The position numbers were made by a program, and so were the translations under genes. The notes under the pieces were generated by a model, which made no database searches, was not told where the DNA came from, and saw only the letters and a program-made list of their open reading frames with translations. Below are positions 8,272-16,663 of a DNA stretch of 23,655 nt, in pieces (the stretch's first letter is position 1; each line of letters begins with the position of its first letter). Source of the DNA: CAZOIA01 sp964579675 (GTDB lineage Bacteria; Planctomycetota; Phycisphaerae; UBA1845; PWPN01); contig CAZOIA010000079.1 in assembly GCA_964579675.1 (NCBI GenBank), positions 1-23,655 of the forward strand, read 5' to 3'.

Positions 8272-8309
8272 GCGCCTGGTGAACGCGAGCCTCGTCGAGC
8301 CGAGCAGGT

Positions 8310-8338
8310 AGCGTAGGATCTGCCGGGCCGACCCGCAA
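8310..8338 (-). promoter_or_regulatory. putative promoter of the fusion oxidoreductase
   Basis: On the minus strand TTGCGG (8338-8333), a 17-base spacer and TACGCT (8315-8310) resemble sigma70 elements. The leader would be about 160 bases and contain the 8196/8271 inverted repeat. Weak hexamer matches. Confidence 0.28.
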
Positions 8339-8399
8339 CCACCCGCGGGCCCGACTCGCCGCCGCGGAACAGAGCCCCGGACAGGCCCACCCGCGGGCC
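8339..8399. repeat. two direct copies of CCACCCGCGGGCC (candidate operator pair)
   Basis: Identical 13-base copies at 8339-8351 and 8387-8399, each containing the palindrome CCCGCGGG (8342-8349 and 8390-8397), are 48 bases apart. They lie immediately upstream of the candidate minus-strand promoter, in the divergent intergenic region. The arrangement would suit a dimeric regulator, but GC-rich palindromes also arise by chance here. Confidence 0.35.
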
Positions 8400-8555
8400 T
8401 TCGGCGGGACCCGGTCCATGCGCCAGACGGACACCGGAGATGCCAGAATCGTGAAAGCCCGTCGGGCTGCGAGGTCTGGCGGTCCCACGGCCGGCGCGGT
8501 AAAAACCCACCTCACCCGTTGGCCGGCGTGAGCCAGCAAAGGAAACGTGATACGA

Positions 8556-11500
8556 ATGCGCCGTGGGTTCTTTACGTTCGTGCTGATCACAACCTCTTCG
8601 CTGGCATGTGCACAGCATGGCAAGGAGTTTGACGAGATGGAATTCCGCTCGCCCCGCAGCAGCTATCGGCCGGCCCCGTTCTGGTCGTGGAACGACGCGC
8701 TCGATGACGAGGAACTTCGCTGGCAGGTCCGGCAACTCGCAGCGGCGGGCTACGGCGGCTTCTTCATGCACCCGCGGGTCGGGCTGGAGACGGTGTACCT
8801 CTCCGATGAATGGTTCGACAAGATCGGGGTGTGCGTGGACGAAGCCCGGAAGCTCGGGATCCAGGCCTGGCTCTATGACGAGGACAAGTGGCCGAGCGGC
8901 TTCGCGGGCGGACTGCTGATACGCAAACACCCCGAGGCCAGAGGCGTCGGGCTCATCGGCGAATTGCTCACGCCCGAGAAGGTGGATGACGCTCTGGCCG
9001 ATCCCGCCACCGTTGCCGTCTTTGCCATCGACAAGGATCGCGACGGCACGGTCAACCGCAGCCGCCGACTCGCCCCGGGTGACAGGCCACGCACCGGCGA
9101 AACGATCTTTGCCTACCGGACCGCCCCTTTCGACGACAATAACTGGTTCAACGGCGAAACGTACATGGATGTGCTCAACCCGGGCGCGGTTGCCAGGTTC
9201 CTCGACCTGACCATGGAGGGTTACAACCGCCGTTTCCGCGGCGACTACGGCAAAGCCGTCCCGGGGATCTTCACGGACGAGCCGAACTTCGCCCCGTGCA
9301 TCGGCGGCCTCGGCGGTGCCGGAGGCGTCAGCGCGATCCCGTGGACGCACCGCCTGCCTGAGCGGTTCCGCCAGCGCTACGGGTATGACCTCATCGAGAA
9401 CCTGGCGGCCCTGTCGGACCGGACACCCGGCTTTGAGAAAGTCCGCCACGACTACTACCGGCTGCTGACCGAGCTGTTCGTCGAGGCGTTCAGCCGACCT
9501 TACGGCAAAATGTGTGAACGACTCGGGCTCAAGATGACCGGGCACTGGCTCTGGGAGGACTCGCTCCTCATGCAGCTCATGCACATCGGGGCCGCCATGC
9601 CCCATTACGAATACGAGCAGGTCCCCGGCATCGATCACCTTCGCCGCAACATCGAAAACCCCCTGACCCTCAAGCAGTGTGCCAGCGTCGCCCACCAGTT
9701 CGGGCGCGACCAGGTGCTCTGCGAGATCTTCGGCGTCTCGGGCCAGGACCTCACCTTCGCGGACGCCAAGTGGATCGGCGACTTCCACTTCGCCCTCGGG
9801 GTGAACTACTTCTGTCCGCACCTGACCCTCTACAGCTTCACCGGCGATCGCAAGCGCGATTACCCCCCAACCTTCAGCTACCACCAGCCCTACTGGGACA
9901 GGATGAGCCTCATCAACGATTACTTCGCCCGGGCGGGCTACCTCACGAGGATCGGCCAGCACCAGGCGCGGATCCTCGTGCTCCACCCGATCGCGAGTGC
10001 GTGGTCGTTCTTCTCCCGGTTCGCGCCGCATCCGGAGGTGGAGCACTATCATAAGGAGTTGATCGGCCTGCAGGACACGCTGCTCGGCGAGCACCGCGAC
10101 TTCGACTTCGGCGACGAGATCATCCTGAGCCGCCAGGGGCGCGTCGAGGATAAGCAGCTTCGCGTCGGCTCCCATGGCCGGTACGAAACGGTCATCGTTC
10201 CGCCCTCGTTCACCTGGGCGGCCGAGACCGTCGCCCTGCTCGAATCGTTCGCCAAGGCGGGAGGGAAGGTCATCTTCGTCGGCGAAGCCCCGGGCGCGAT
10301 CGGCGGCGAGCCCGCGGCCGAACGATGGGTCTCCCTGCTCAAGCATCCCAACTGCGCGCTCTGCAAAAACGAGCCGGCAGCCCTGACGGCCAGACTCGAT
10401 GCCGCCGGTGAACGCGACGTCAGCATCACCGACGACGCCGGCAACCAGATTCAGGCGATCCTTCACCACCATCGCAAGGATGGTGAGAAGCACATGTACT
10501 TCCTGGCGAACACGGACCGCGAGACGGCGTACGACGCCCGGGTCACGCTGAACGCCACCGGCACGCCGATGTACTGTGACCTCGCCGCCGGCGAGATGAC
10601 ACCGATGCCCGCGCAGACCGGCGGCGGCAGAATCGTGCTGACGCACCGCTTTGCCCCGGTCGGCAGCCTGGCCGTCCTTGTCGATCCAAAGGCTGAACCG
10701 GCGGGCGAAAAGCCTCCGCGGCGTGAACTCGGGCGGGAGGTCCTCCAGGGCGATTGGCGATTCACGCGCACACATCCCAACACGCTGGTGCTCGACGTAT
10801 GCCGGTGGTCGCTCAACGACGGCCCGTTGGCCGAGCCGACCCCGGTGTGGAAGGTCCGTCACGCGGCCTTCGACGCCGCCGGTCTGGAGAAGTACCGCGG
10901 GGTCCAGCCCTGGGTGCTCTCCGAACGCGGCATCACACCCTCCAAGCCGGTCAAGGTGCGGATGTGCTTCGAGTTCCAGTCCGACCTGGACAAGCCCGAC
11001 GCTTTTGTGGTCGTCGAGAAGGCGGAGAACTTTACGATTGAGCTCAACCGCCGGACGGTATCGACCGACACCCGCCAATGGCATTGGGATAAGAAGTTCC
11101 GCAGACTGCCGCTCGGCGAGCTGATCCGCAAAGGCACGAACGAAATCCTGCTGACCGGTGACTACAGGCTCGGCACGGAAATCGAGGACATCTTCATCGT
11201 CGGGGATTTCGCAACCCGCAGGATCAGCGACACGCGGTATGCGATCACCGCCGAGCCGGCCGTGCTGAAGTCGGGCGACTGGGGCCCGCAGGGGTATCAT
11301 TTCTACGCCGGCAACATGGTGTACCGCAGGCAGTTCCAGCACACGAGCCGCACGCACCGGCGTGCGCTGGTACGGCTGGTCGAACCGGCGGGTACGCTGT
11401 TCGAGGTCCGCGTCAACGGCAAGCAGACCCCGCCCCTGGTCTGGCCGCCGTGGGAGGCCGACGTCAGCGAGTCGTTGAAGGACGGCACCAACGAGATCGA

Positions 11501-11690
11501 GATCATCGTGTACGGCAGCCTTCGCAACGCCTTCGGCCCATTGCACAACACGCAGTACGCCGAGCACGGCAACAACTGGTGGATCGGGCCCGACTCGTTT
11601 ACCGACGAGCAGCACTGGACGGACAACTACACTCTCGCCCCCTACGGACTGATCGGCGGCGTTGAACTGGTCACGATCGAGCACGGGTGA
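8556..11690 (+). CDS. exported GH106-like glycoside hydrolase (alpha-L-rhamnosidase type)
   Basis: A 1044-residue protein with an N-terminal signal (MRRGFFTFVLITTSSLACA). Cleavage may follow ACA, or C18 may be a lipoprotein cysteine. From residue 38 the sequence RPAPFWSWNDAL, followed by an AGYGGFFMH strand (64-72) and WLYDEDKWPSGFAGG (105-119), is characteristic of the GH106-like barrel seen in many planctomycete and Bacteroidetes glycosidases. Candidate catalytic acids are D241/E242 in IFTDEPNF and E390 in LCEIFG. Near 945-1000 a jelly-roll segment (EVRVNGKQ...WPPWEADVS) resembles GH2-type sugar-binding domains. Start: ATG 8556 has AAAGGAA 11 bases upstream; GTG 8547 is too close to that site. 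It is divergent from the fusion oxidoreductase. Activity on rhamnosides is inferred from the family and from rhmD in the window; other glycosidic substrates are possible. Confidence 0.8.
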   Translation: MRRGFFTFVLITTSSLACAQHGKEFDEMEFRSPRSSYRPAPFWSWNDALDDEELRWQVRQLAAAGYGGFFMHPRVGLETVYLSDEWFDKIGVCVDEARKLGIQAWLYDEDKWPSGFAGGLLIRKHPEARGVGLIGELLTPEKVDDALADPATVAVFAIDKDRDGTVNRSRRLAPGDRPRTGETIFAYRTAPFDDNNWFNGETYMDVLNPGAVARFLDLTMEGYNRRFRGDYGKAVPGIFTDEPNFAPCIGGLGGAGGVSAIPWTHRLPERFRQRYGYDLIENLAALSDRTPGFEKVRHDYYRLLTELFVEAFSRPYGKMCERLGLKMTGHWLWEDSLLMQLMHIGAAMPHYEYEQVPGIDHLRRNIENPLTLKQCASVAHQFGRDQVLCEIFGVSGQDLTFADAKWIGDFHFALGVNYFCPHLTLYSFTGDRKRDYPPTFSYHQPYWDRMSLINDYFARAGYLTRIGQHQARILVLHPIASAWSFFSRFAPHPEVEHYHKELIGLQDTLLGEHRDFDFGDEIILSRQGRVEDKQLRVGSHGRYETVIVPPSFTWAAETVALLESFAKAGGKVIFVGEAPGAIGGEPAAERWVSLLKHPNCALCKNEPAALTARLDAAGERDVSITDDAGNQIQAILHHHRKDGEKHMYFLANTDRETAYDARVTLNATGTPMYCDLAAGEMTPMPAQTGGGRIVLTHRFAPVGSLAVLVDPKAEPAGEKPPRRELGREVLQGDWRFTRTHPNTLVLDVCRWSLNDGPLAEPTPVWKVRHAAFDAAGLEKYRGVQPWVLSERGITPSKPVKVRMCFEFQSDLDKPDAFVVVEKAENFTIELNRRTVSTDTRQWHWDKKFRRLPLGELIRKGTNEILLTGDYRLGTEIEDIFIVGDFATRRISDTRYAITAEPAVLKSGDWGPQGYHFYAGNMVYRRQFQHTSRTHRRALVRLVEPAGTLFEVRVNGKQTPPLVWPPWEADVSESLKDGTNEIEIIVYGSLRNAFGPLHNTQYAEHGNNWWIGPDSFTDEQHWTDNYTLAPYGLIGGVELVTIEHG

Positions 11691-11700
11691 AGGCGTGGAG

Positions 11701-11740
11701 GTGCGAAAGTGCGTACGTGAGAAAGTGCGAACGTGCGGGG
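11701..11740 (+). repeat. degenerate 8-base tandem repeat downstream of the GH106-like gene
   Basis: Five successive octamers, each beginning GTGCG or GTGAG: GTGCGAAA, GTGCGTAC, GTGAGAAA, GTGCGAAC, GTGCGGGG. The array starts 10 bases after the GH106-like stop codon. It overlaps the hairpin at 11716-11749. Confidence 0.6.
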
Positions 11741-11749
11741 GTTCTCACG
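11716..11749 (+). terminator. hairpin after the GH106-like gene, possible terminator
   Basis: CGTGAGAA at 11716-11723 pairs with TTCTCACG at 11742-11749 (8 bp, 18-base loop). It lies 26 bases after the stop codon and uses one octamer of the tandem array. There is no T-run after it, so the terminator function is uncertain. The rest of 11750-11900 shows no gene. Confidence 0.35.
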
Positions 11750-11900
11750 CTCATCCGCTCTCATCCCCCAAAAAGGAAGAGAAACGGACCCCACGGTAAC
11801 AAATCAGTAACATTCGCAGAGTACACTTCACATCGGTGGGCCGGCCTGCTGGGTGCCGACGACGAGATGAATCGCGAGCGCCCCCGGCCCTGCCCGAACG

Positions 11901-11929
11901 TTCCAAACGGCTCGCAATCAGGGTACGAT
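11901..11929 (+). promoter_or_regulatory. putative promoter of the signalling operon
   Basis: TTCCAA at 11901-11906, a 17-base spacer and TACGAT at 11924-11929. A start near 11936 would place the AGGAG ribosome site (11936-11940) at the very 5' end of the message, 9 bases before ATG 11950. Confidence 0.38.
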
Positions 11930-11949
11930 CAGCACAGGAGAACCAGGTC

Positions 11950-13824
11950 ATGCGGCACACATGTTACATCTTGCTGGCAGTCGCGGTGGGGCTGGGGCCG
12001 GCGGCATCGGCGGAGTCCGTTTCGGTCCTGCTGGAGAAGGGCATCCATACGGAGGAAACGGTTGGCGATCTGGATGCCGCCATCGGGATCTACGAGCAGA
12101 TCATCGCCGACGCCCAGGCCAATCGCCGGTACGTGGCCCGGGCCCAGTTCCGGCTCGGTGTGTGCCGCCTGAAGAAGGGCGACAAGGCCAAGGCCATCGA
12201 GTCATTTCAACGTGTGGTCTCGGACTTCCCGGCAGACAAATCGCTCGTGGCCAGGGCCCGCCAGGAGCTGCACAAGCTCGGGGTCCGCGGGGCCGGTGCC
12301 CCGGTGGTAATTCGAACCACGCCCACGGCCTTTGACGATAACGTGCCGGCCTCGCTGGAAAGGATCACGGTCACGTTCGATCAGCCCATGATGGACGAGA
12401 GCTGGTCCTGGACGAAAGGAGCTGGGACCTTCCCCGAGATCACGGGGAACCCATCCTACGACCGACGAAGAAAAACGTGCACGCTGCCCGTCACACTCGC
12501 CCCGGGCAAGGTGTACTGGGTCGGGGTCAACAGTCCGAGGCACAAGCTCTTTCAGACACCCAAGCGCGTCCCTGCTCAGCCCTACGTGATTCTCTTTGCC
12601 ACCAAAGGAGCCGATGGGAAACCCACGCCGATACCGGAAGACCTGCTCGCCGACGCCCGCGAGATCAACGCGCGAGCCTGCGCGATCACCTCGACTTCGC
12701 CGGCCGACGAGCCGCTCAAGCTCAATCCCGTACCCTGGGCCGACGGCGAGGTCCTTCAACTCGACATGAAACTCCAGACCGGCCTGGACATCGGCACGTT
12801 CATCTGTACGGCGGACAAGGCCAGGGTCGATAAGCGCGATGTATGGCGATTCCAGATCCGCCGGTACATCATCTCAGGCTTGACCCGGGGAAGCAGCAGC
12901 GTGGACGTTGATCGAGAGACGTTCCGGCCAATCAGAAGCCGGTTCATCCACTCGCTGCTCGGCGACGTCGAGGCCATTTACCGGGCCGAGCACGCGGAGA
13001 CGACGACGAAGGTTCCGGGCAAAGAAGCCAAGAAGAGGAAGATCGACCTGACCGGCGTCGTCTACGACAATGAGCAGGGGGTGCACCTCTTCCGGCGGCT
13101 GCCCCTGGCGGTGGGGTACAAAGTGAACTTGCCCATCTGTGTGCCCTTCGGGGCGGGACGCATCGACATCGAGTTGGAGGTGACGGCCAAGGAGAAGGTC
13201 AAAGTCCCGGCCGGTGAGTTCGAGTGCTACAGAGCCGAGCTCAATATCGGCCAGACGTTCTGGTATTCCACGGATCCGAGATGCTACCTGGTCAAGTTCG
13301 ACGTGCCGGGCACCATCGCGGAACTGGCCGAGATCGGCCATCGCAAGCCCGGAGAACCTAGCAGGTACTACGACAAGGACACCGGCATCTCCCTGGAAGC
13401 CCCCGCTGGCTGGTTCTTTTATAAGCACACCTCCGACGATGAGAAGTGCGAAACCACGGTGCACATTCTCGATCCAGAGGCAAGAGCATTCAGTCAACTG
13501 GCGGTGGAGCCGCTCGAAAAGCTTGAGACCAAGGAGAAAGCCTCCCCCCGCGCGTGGGCCGAGAGCGGGATTTCGGAGCGCCAGAAGTACCTCAAGGGTC
13601 TCAAGGTCCGCGACGACAGTTGGACCGAGCGAAGAGTGGCCGGCCAGCCGGCTATGAGTTGTGTCGCGGACTACGTTAAGGGCGAGCAGAAGATGGTGGC
13701 GTACGGTACCTGGGTGCTCGGCAAGGCGGCCGGGACGACGTTCGTCGCCCTGATCGAACGCGATCAGCTTGAGGATTTCCGAAAGACGTTCGACGCGATC
13801 ATCGCCAGCTATAAGGCCAAGTGA
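11950..13824 (+). CDS. exported TPR protein with Ig-like and DUF3108-like regions
   Basis: A 624-residue protein with a signal peptide (MRHTCYILLAVAVGLGPAASA). Residues about 25-110 form a TPR pair (LDAAIGIYEQII and AQFRLGVCRLKKGDKAKAIESFQRVV). Residues about 118-220 look like a bacterial Ig-like (Big_5/SbsA-type) domain (VIRTTPTAFDDNVPAS...TVTFDQPM). A central beta-rich part with VPAGEFECYRAELNI resembles DUF3108-like lipid-sensing/transport folds. The tail, beginning YYDKDTGISLEAPAGW, resembles PsbP/DUF1795-type domains. ATG 11950 has AGGAG 9 bases upstream; the open frame extends 38 codons further without homology. Its stop overlaps the histidine-kinase start (TGATG), so they are coupled. 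I infer that it could sense or present an extracytoplasmic signal to that kinase. Molecular function unknown. Confidence 0.82.
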   Translation: MRHTCYILLAVAVGLGPAASAESVSVLLEKGIHTEETVGDLDAAIGIYEQIIADAQANRRYVARAQFRLGVCRLKKGDKAKAIESFQRVVSDFPADKSLVARARQELHKLGVRGAGAPVVIRTTPTAFDDNVPASLERITVTFDQPMMDESWSWTKGAGTFPEITGNPSYDRRRKTCTLPVTLAPGKVYWVGVNSPRHKLFQTPKRVPAQPYVILFATKGADGKPTPIPEDLLADAREINARACAITSTSPADEPLKLNPVPWADGEVLQLDMKLQTGLDIGTFICTADKARVDKRDVWRFQIRRYIISGLTRGSSSVDVDRETFRPIRSRFIHSLLGDVEAIYRAEHAETTTKVPGKEAKKRKIDLTGVVYDNEQGVHLFRRLPLAVGYKVNLPICVPFGAGRIDIELEVTAKEKVKVPAGEFECYRAELNIGQTFWYSTDPRCYLVKFDVPGTIAELAEIGHRKPGEPSRYYDKDTGISLEAPAGWFFYKHTSDDEKCETTVHILDPEARAFSQLAVEPLEKLETKEKASPRAWAESGISERQKYLKGLKVRDDSWTERRVAGQPAMSCVADYVKGEQKMVAYGTWVLGKAAGTTFVALIERDQLEDFRKTFDAIIASYKAK

Positions 13825-15854
13825 TGGTGAGAGCGAAGTACCGCGGTCCTGGAGCGGGCCATGGCCAGGGGGCATGGCCCGTGCTGCTGTTGCTGCTGGT
13901 CGCGGTCGTGGTGCCGACGGCGTGCGTGCTGTGGTTCATGACCGAGGCCATGCGCAACGAGCGTCTGGCCATCCGCCAGAAACTCACGGAGGCGTACCGC
14001 GGCCAACTGCTTGCCGTGCAAAGCCAACTTCAGACCCACTGGGAGGACCGGGCCGCCGCACTGGCCGGGGTTGACCTCGATGCCGGCGCCGGTGAGGCCT
14101 TCGCGGACCTGGTGGGAGAGGGACTGTGCGACAGCGTCATCATCTACGACCGTTCGGGCCGGGTTCGCTATCCGGTTGACGTTCAGACTGAACCCGACGG
14201 ACAAGCGCCCGAGACAGCCGAGTGGATACACGCTCGCCGGTTGGAGTACGAAGAGAACGACGCGGGCGCCGCCGCTGCTTCGTATGCGACGATTGCCGAG
14301 CAAGCGGCGGACGTCAACTTGGCCGCCCGCGCGCTTCAGGCACGGGCCCGCTGCCTGGGCAAGACCGGGCGTACCGGGGCGGCGATCGACATCCTTGCCC
14401 GCACCCTGGCCGATGACAAGTACCGCAATGCCAGGACCCCTGACGGACACCTGATCGCCCCCGGCGCCCAGTTATATGCGATACGGTTGATGCACGTGAC
14501 GGGCGATGTCGAGCATCCGGATTATCACAGCACGTTGGCATCGCTCGTGCAGCGGTTGACGGGGTACGAGGATCCCACTCTGCCGTCGAGTCAGCGGCGC
14601 TTCCTCATGCACCAGGTGCAGACGGTCGTACCCGACTGCCCGCCGCTGCCCACGCTTGTCGCCGAGGATCTGGCTGCCGACTACCTGGAGTCCCACCCGC
14701 CGGGGCCGGCGGTGCCTGATTCCTCCCCCCCGTTGCCGGCCGATCCCCTGTTGGCAGGGACGACAGACAAGGAGGGGCCCTGCTTGCGTCCAAGCCGGCT
14801 GCCCAGCGTGTGGCAGTTGGTGTCACCCGGCCGGAGGCTCGTGGCCCTGTTCACCCAGGACCGGATCGCGGCGGAGGCGCAATCACTGGCCCAGACGCAC
14901 GTTTCACTGGCCGACGTGAGCGTCAAGCTGGTGCCCCGCACGGCAAGAGCGCGCCGGCGCCCACCGCTTATCGTCGTTTCCGCCGGTGAGTACCTGCTGG
15001 ACTGGGAGTTGGCCCTTTACGTCGAGGGGGCGGATCCGCTGTCTGAGGCGGCGGACAAGCGGATTGTCATTCACCTGTGGACGGGCATCCTCGTCATCGT
15101 CGTCATTACTGCCCTCGCCCTCCTGGTGGCCCGCTACGTAAGTCGGCAGATGAAGCTCACCCGCCTCAAGAACGATCTCATTGCGACCGTATCGCACGAA
15201 CTCAAGACGCCCCTGGCGTCCATGCGGGCGCTGGTGGATACATTGATCGAAGGGCGCTATCGCGACCGACACCAGGTCGATGACTACCTGCAGCTCATCG
15301 CGAGAGAGAACACCCGCCTGAGCCGGCTGATCGACAACTTCCTGACCTTCTCCCGCATGGAACGAAACAAGCGGACCTTTGAATTCGCGGACCTCCGCGT
15401 CGAGGAGACGGTGAACGCCGCCGTCGAAGCGGTGCGCGAGCGGTTCACCTCGGCCGGTTGCCGGCTGGACGTCGAGCTGTCGGACGATCTGCCGGCGATC
15501 ACCGGCGATAGGGACGCCCTGATCACGGTGATCCTCAACCTTCTGGACAACGCACACAAGTATTCCGAGGATGACCGGCACGTTATTCTTCGGGCCTATG
15601 CCGCCGATGCGCACGTCTGCCTGGAGGTGGAAGACAACGGCATCGGCCTGTCGCGCCGGGCCACGAAACGCATCTTCGACCGTTTCTACCAGGTGGATCA
15701 GAGCCTGTCGCGGCCGGCGGGCGGCTGTGGCCTGGGACTGAGCATCGTCAGGTTCATCGTCCAGGCCCACGGCGGTACGATTTCCGTGACCAGCCAGCCG
15801 GGCAAAGGCAGCACGTTCACGGTGCGGCTGCCGGTTGGCCCGAACGATGAATGA
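13824..15854 (+). CDS. two-TM sensor histidine kinase
   Basis: A 676-residue membrane sensor kinase. TM1 is about 18-39 and TM2 about 414-438, enclosing an extracytoplasmic domain of about 370 residues. Around residues 136-200 that domain contains TPR-like helices (LEYEENDAGAAAASYATIA and ALQARARCLGKTGRTGAAI). The cytoplasmic part has a HisKA domain with H458 in ATVSHELKTPLASM, the N box ILNLLDNAHKYSED, the G1 box VEDNGIGLS and the G2 box GGCGLGLSIVRF, so it should be an active autokinase. The ATG overlaps the upstream stop (TGATG); GTG 13821 is an alternative. The response regulator begins 20 bases after this stop and is its obvious partner. The signal is unknown; a TPR-bearing ectodomain next to a secreted TPR protein suggests a protein-protein input. 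Confidence 0.93.
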   Translation: MVRAKYRGPGAGHGQGAWPVLLLLLVAVVVPTACVLWFMTEAMRNERLAIRQKLTEAYRGQLLAVQSQLQTHWEDRAAALAGVDLDAGAGEAFADLVGEGLCDSVIIYDRSGRVRYPVDVQTEPDGQAPETAEWIHARRLEYEENDAGAAAASYATIAEQAADVNLAARALQARARCLGKTGRTGAAIDILARTLADDKYRNARTPDGHLIAPGAQLYAIRLMHVTGDVEHPDYHSTLASLVQRLTGYEDPTLPSSQRRFLMHQVQTVVPDCPPLPTLVAEDLAADYLESHPPGPAVPDSSPPLPADPLLAGTTDKEGPCLRPSRLPSVWQLVSPGRRLVALFTQDRIAAEAQSLAQTHVSLADVSVKLVPRTARARRRPPLIVVSAGEYLLDWELALYVEGADPLSEAADKRIVIHLWTGILVIVVITALALLVARYVSRQMKLTRLKNDLIATVSHELKTPLASMRALVDTLIEGRYRDRHQVDDYLQLIARENTRLSRLIDNFLTFSRMERNKRTFEFADLRVEETVNAAVEAVRERFTSAGCRLDVELSDDLPAITGDRDALITVILNLLDNAHKYSEDDRHVILRAYAADAHVCLEVEDNGIGLSRRATKRIFDRFYQVDQSLSRPAGGCGLGLSIVRFIVQAHGGTISVTSQPGKGSTFTVRLPVGPNDE

Positions 15855-15874
15855 TGAACGCGGGATGATGAATA

Positions 15875-16576
15875 ATGCCGGATGAGACCGTTCTCATTGT
15901 CGAAGACGATCCCACGCTCCTGCGTGTGCTGAAGGACAACTTCGAGTTCAAGGACTACTCCGTCCAGACGGCGGTCGATGGCGAGAAGGGATTGCAGGCT
16001 GCGCTCAATGGCAGGCCGGATTTGATCATCCTGGACATCATGCTGCCCCGGATCAACGGGTACGAGGTATGCCGCCTGATCCGCAAGGAGGGGCGCCACG
16101 TGCCGATCATCATGCTCACCGCGAAAGGTCAGGAGTCGGACATCGTCCTGGGTCTGAACCTCGGGGCCGACGACTACGTCACCAAGCCGTTCAGCATCAG
16201 GGAGTTGCTCGCGCGGGCCAACGCCTTGCTGCGTCGCCAGCGGCAGGACGAGGGCCGGGTTTACCGGTTCGGGAACTGTGAACTGAACCTGGCCTCACAC
16301 CGGCTTCTGCGAGACGGGCAGGAGATCCCGAGCACGCCGAAGGAATTCAGCCTGCTTGCGCTCCTCGTCACCCGCCCCGGGCGAGCGTTTACCCGCGACG
16401 AGATCCTGAGCTCCGTGTGGGGCGACGACGTCCTGGTCACCTCGCGAAGCGTCGATCGCTGCATCAATACGCTACGCAACAAGATCGAGCCCGATCCACG
16501 CCGTCCGACGTTCATCAGGACCGTCCGGGAGATCGGCTACCGGTTGGAGATGCCCGAAGCTCGGCCAGAGGCGTAG
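15875..16576 (+). CDS. OmpR/PhoB-family response regulator
   Basis: A 233-residue two-domain regulator. The receiver domain (about 4-118) has acidic residues D11 and D12, phospho-acceptor D54 (LIILDIMLP), T82 (IIMLTAKG) and K104 (YVTKPFS), which is the full set. The winged-helix DNA-binding domain (about 135-228) contains STPKEFSLLALL, FTRDEILSSVWG, SRSVDRCINTLRNKI and the terminal FIRTVREIGYRL hairpin. It is encoded 20 bases after the kinase and completes a two-component operon with the exported TPR protein. It probably controls surface or stress functions; the targets are not readable here. It is convergent with the GNAT gene. Confidence 0.95.
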   Translation: MPDETVLIVEDDPTLLRVLKDNFEFKDYSVQTAVDGEKGLQAALNGRPDLIILDIMLPRINGYEVCRLIRKEGRHVPIIMLTAKGQESDIVLGLNLGADDYVTKPFSIRELLARANALLRRQRQDEGRVYRFGNCELNLASHRLLRDGQEIPSTPKEFSLLALLVTRPGRAFTRDEILSSVWGDDVLVTSRSVDRCINTLRNKIEPDPRRPTFIRTVREIGYRLEMPEARPEA

Positions 16577-16592
16577 CGGCCGATTGCCGGGT

Positions 16593-16607
16593 CCGCCATC
16601 CTGGCGG
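16593..16607. terminator. GC-rich hairpin between convergent genes
   Basis: CCGCCA (16593-16598), loop TCC, TGGCGG (16602-16607): a perfect 6-bp stem in the 87-base gap between the response regulator and the GNAT gene. A second weaker stem, CCACG/CGTGG, is at 16634-16651. They may act as bidirectional terminators; no U-tract is evident. Confidence 0.4.
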
Positions 16608-16663
16608 CCGCGAAGATCGTTCGAGTGGCTGCCCCACGTCCTTATGCGTGGCTGGCGTCCGGC

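Larger units (their letters stand above)
8144..8555. other. 412-base divergent regulatory region
   Basis: This gap separates the fusion oxidoreductase (minus) from the GH106-like gene (plus). I see no gene in it. It holds a candidate minus-strand promoter, an 11-bp inverted repeat in the expected leader of the fusion gene, and two copies of CCACCCGCGGGCC; these are listed separately. The long open frames crossing it on the minus strand are extensions or shadows of neighbours. Confidence 0.6.

Noticed and set aside
8144..8623. Extra 160-residue N-terminus for the fusion oxidoreductase
   Set aside because: It would overlap the GH106-like start, has no homology, and ATG 8143 has a good ribosome site and begins the Rossmann fold.
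8265..11684. 1139-codon open frame on the minus strand, antisense to the GH106-like gene
   Set aside because: Its translation has no recognisable motifs and a biased V/R/D/L composition typical of the reverse complement of a GC3-rich gene. The plus frame has a signal peptide and family motifs.
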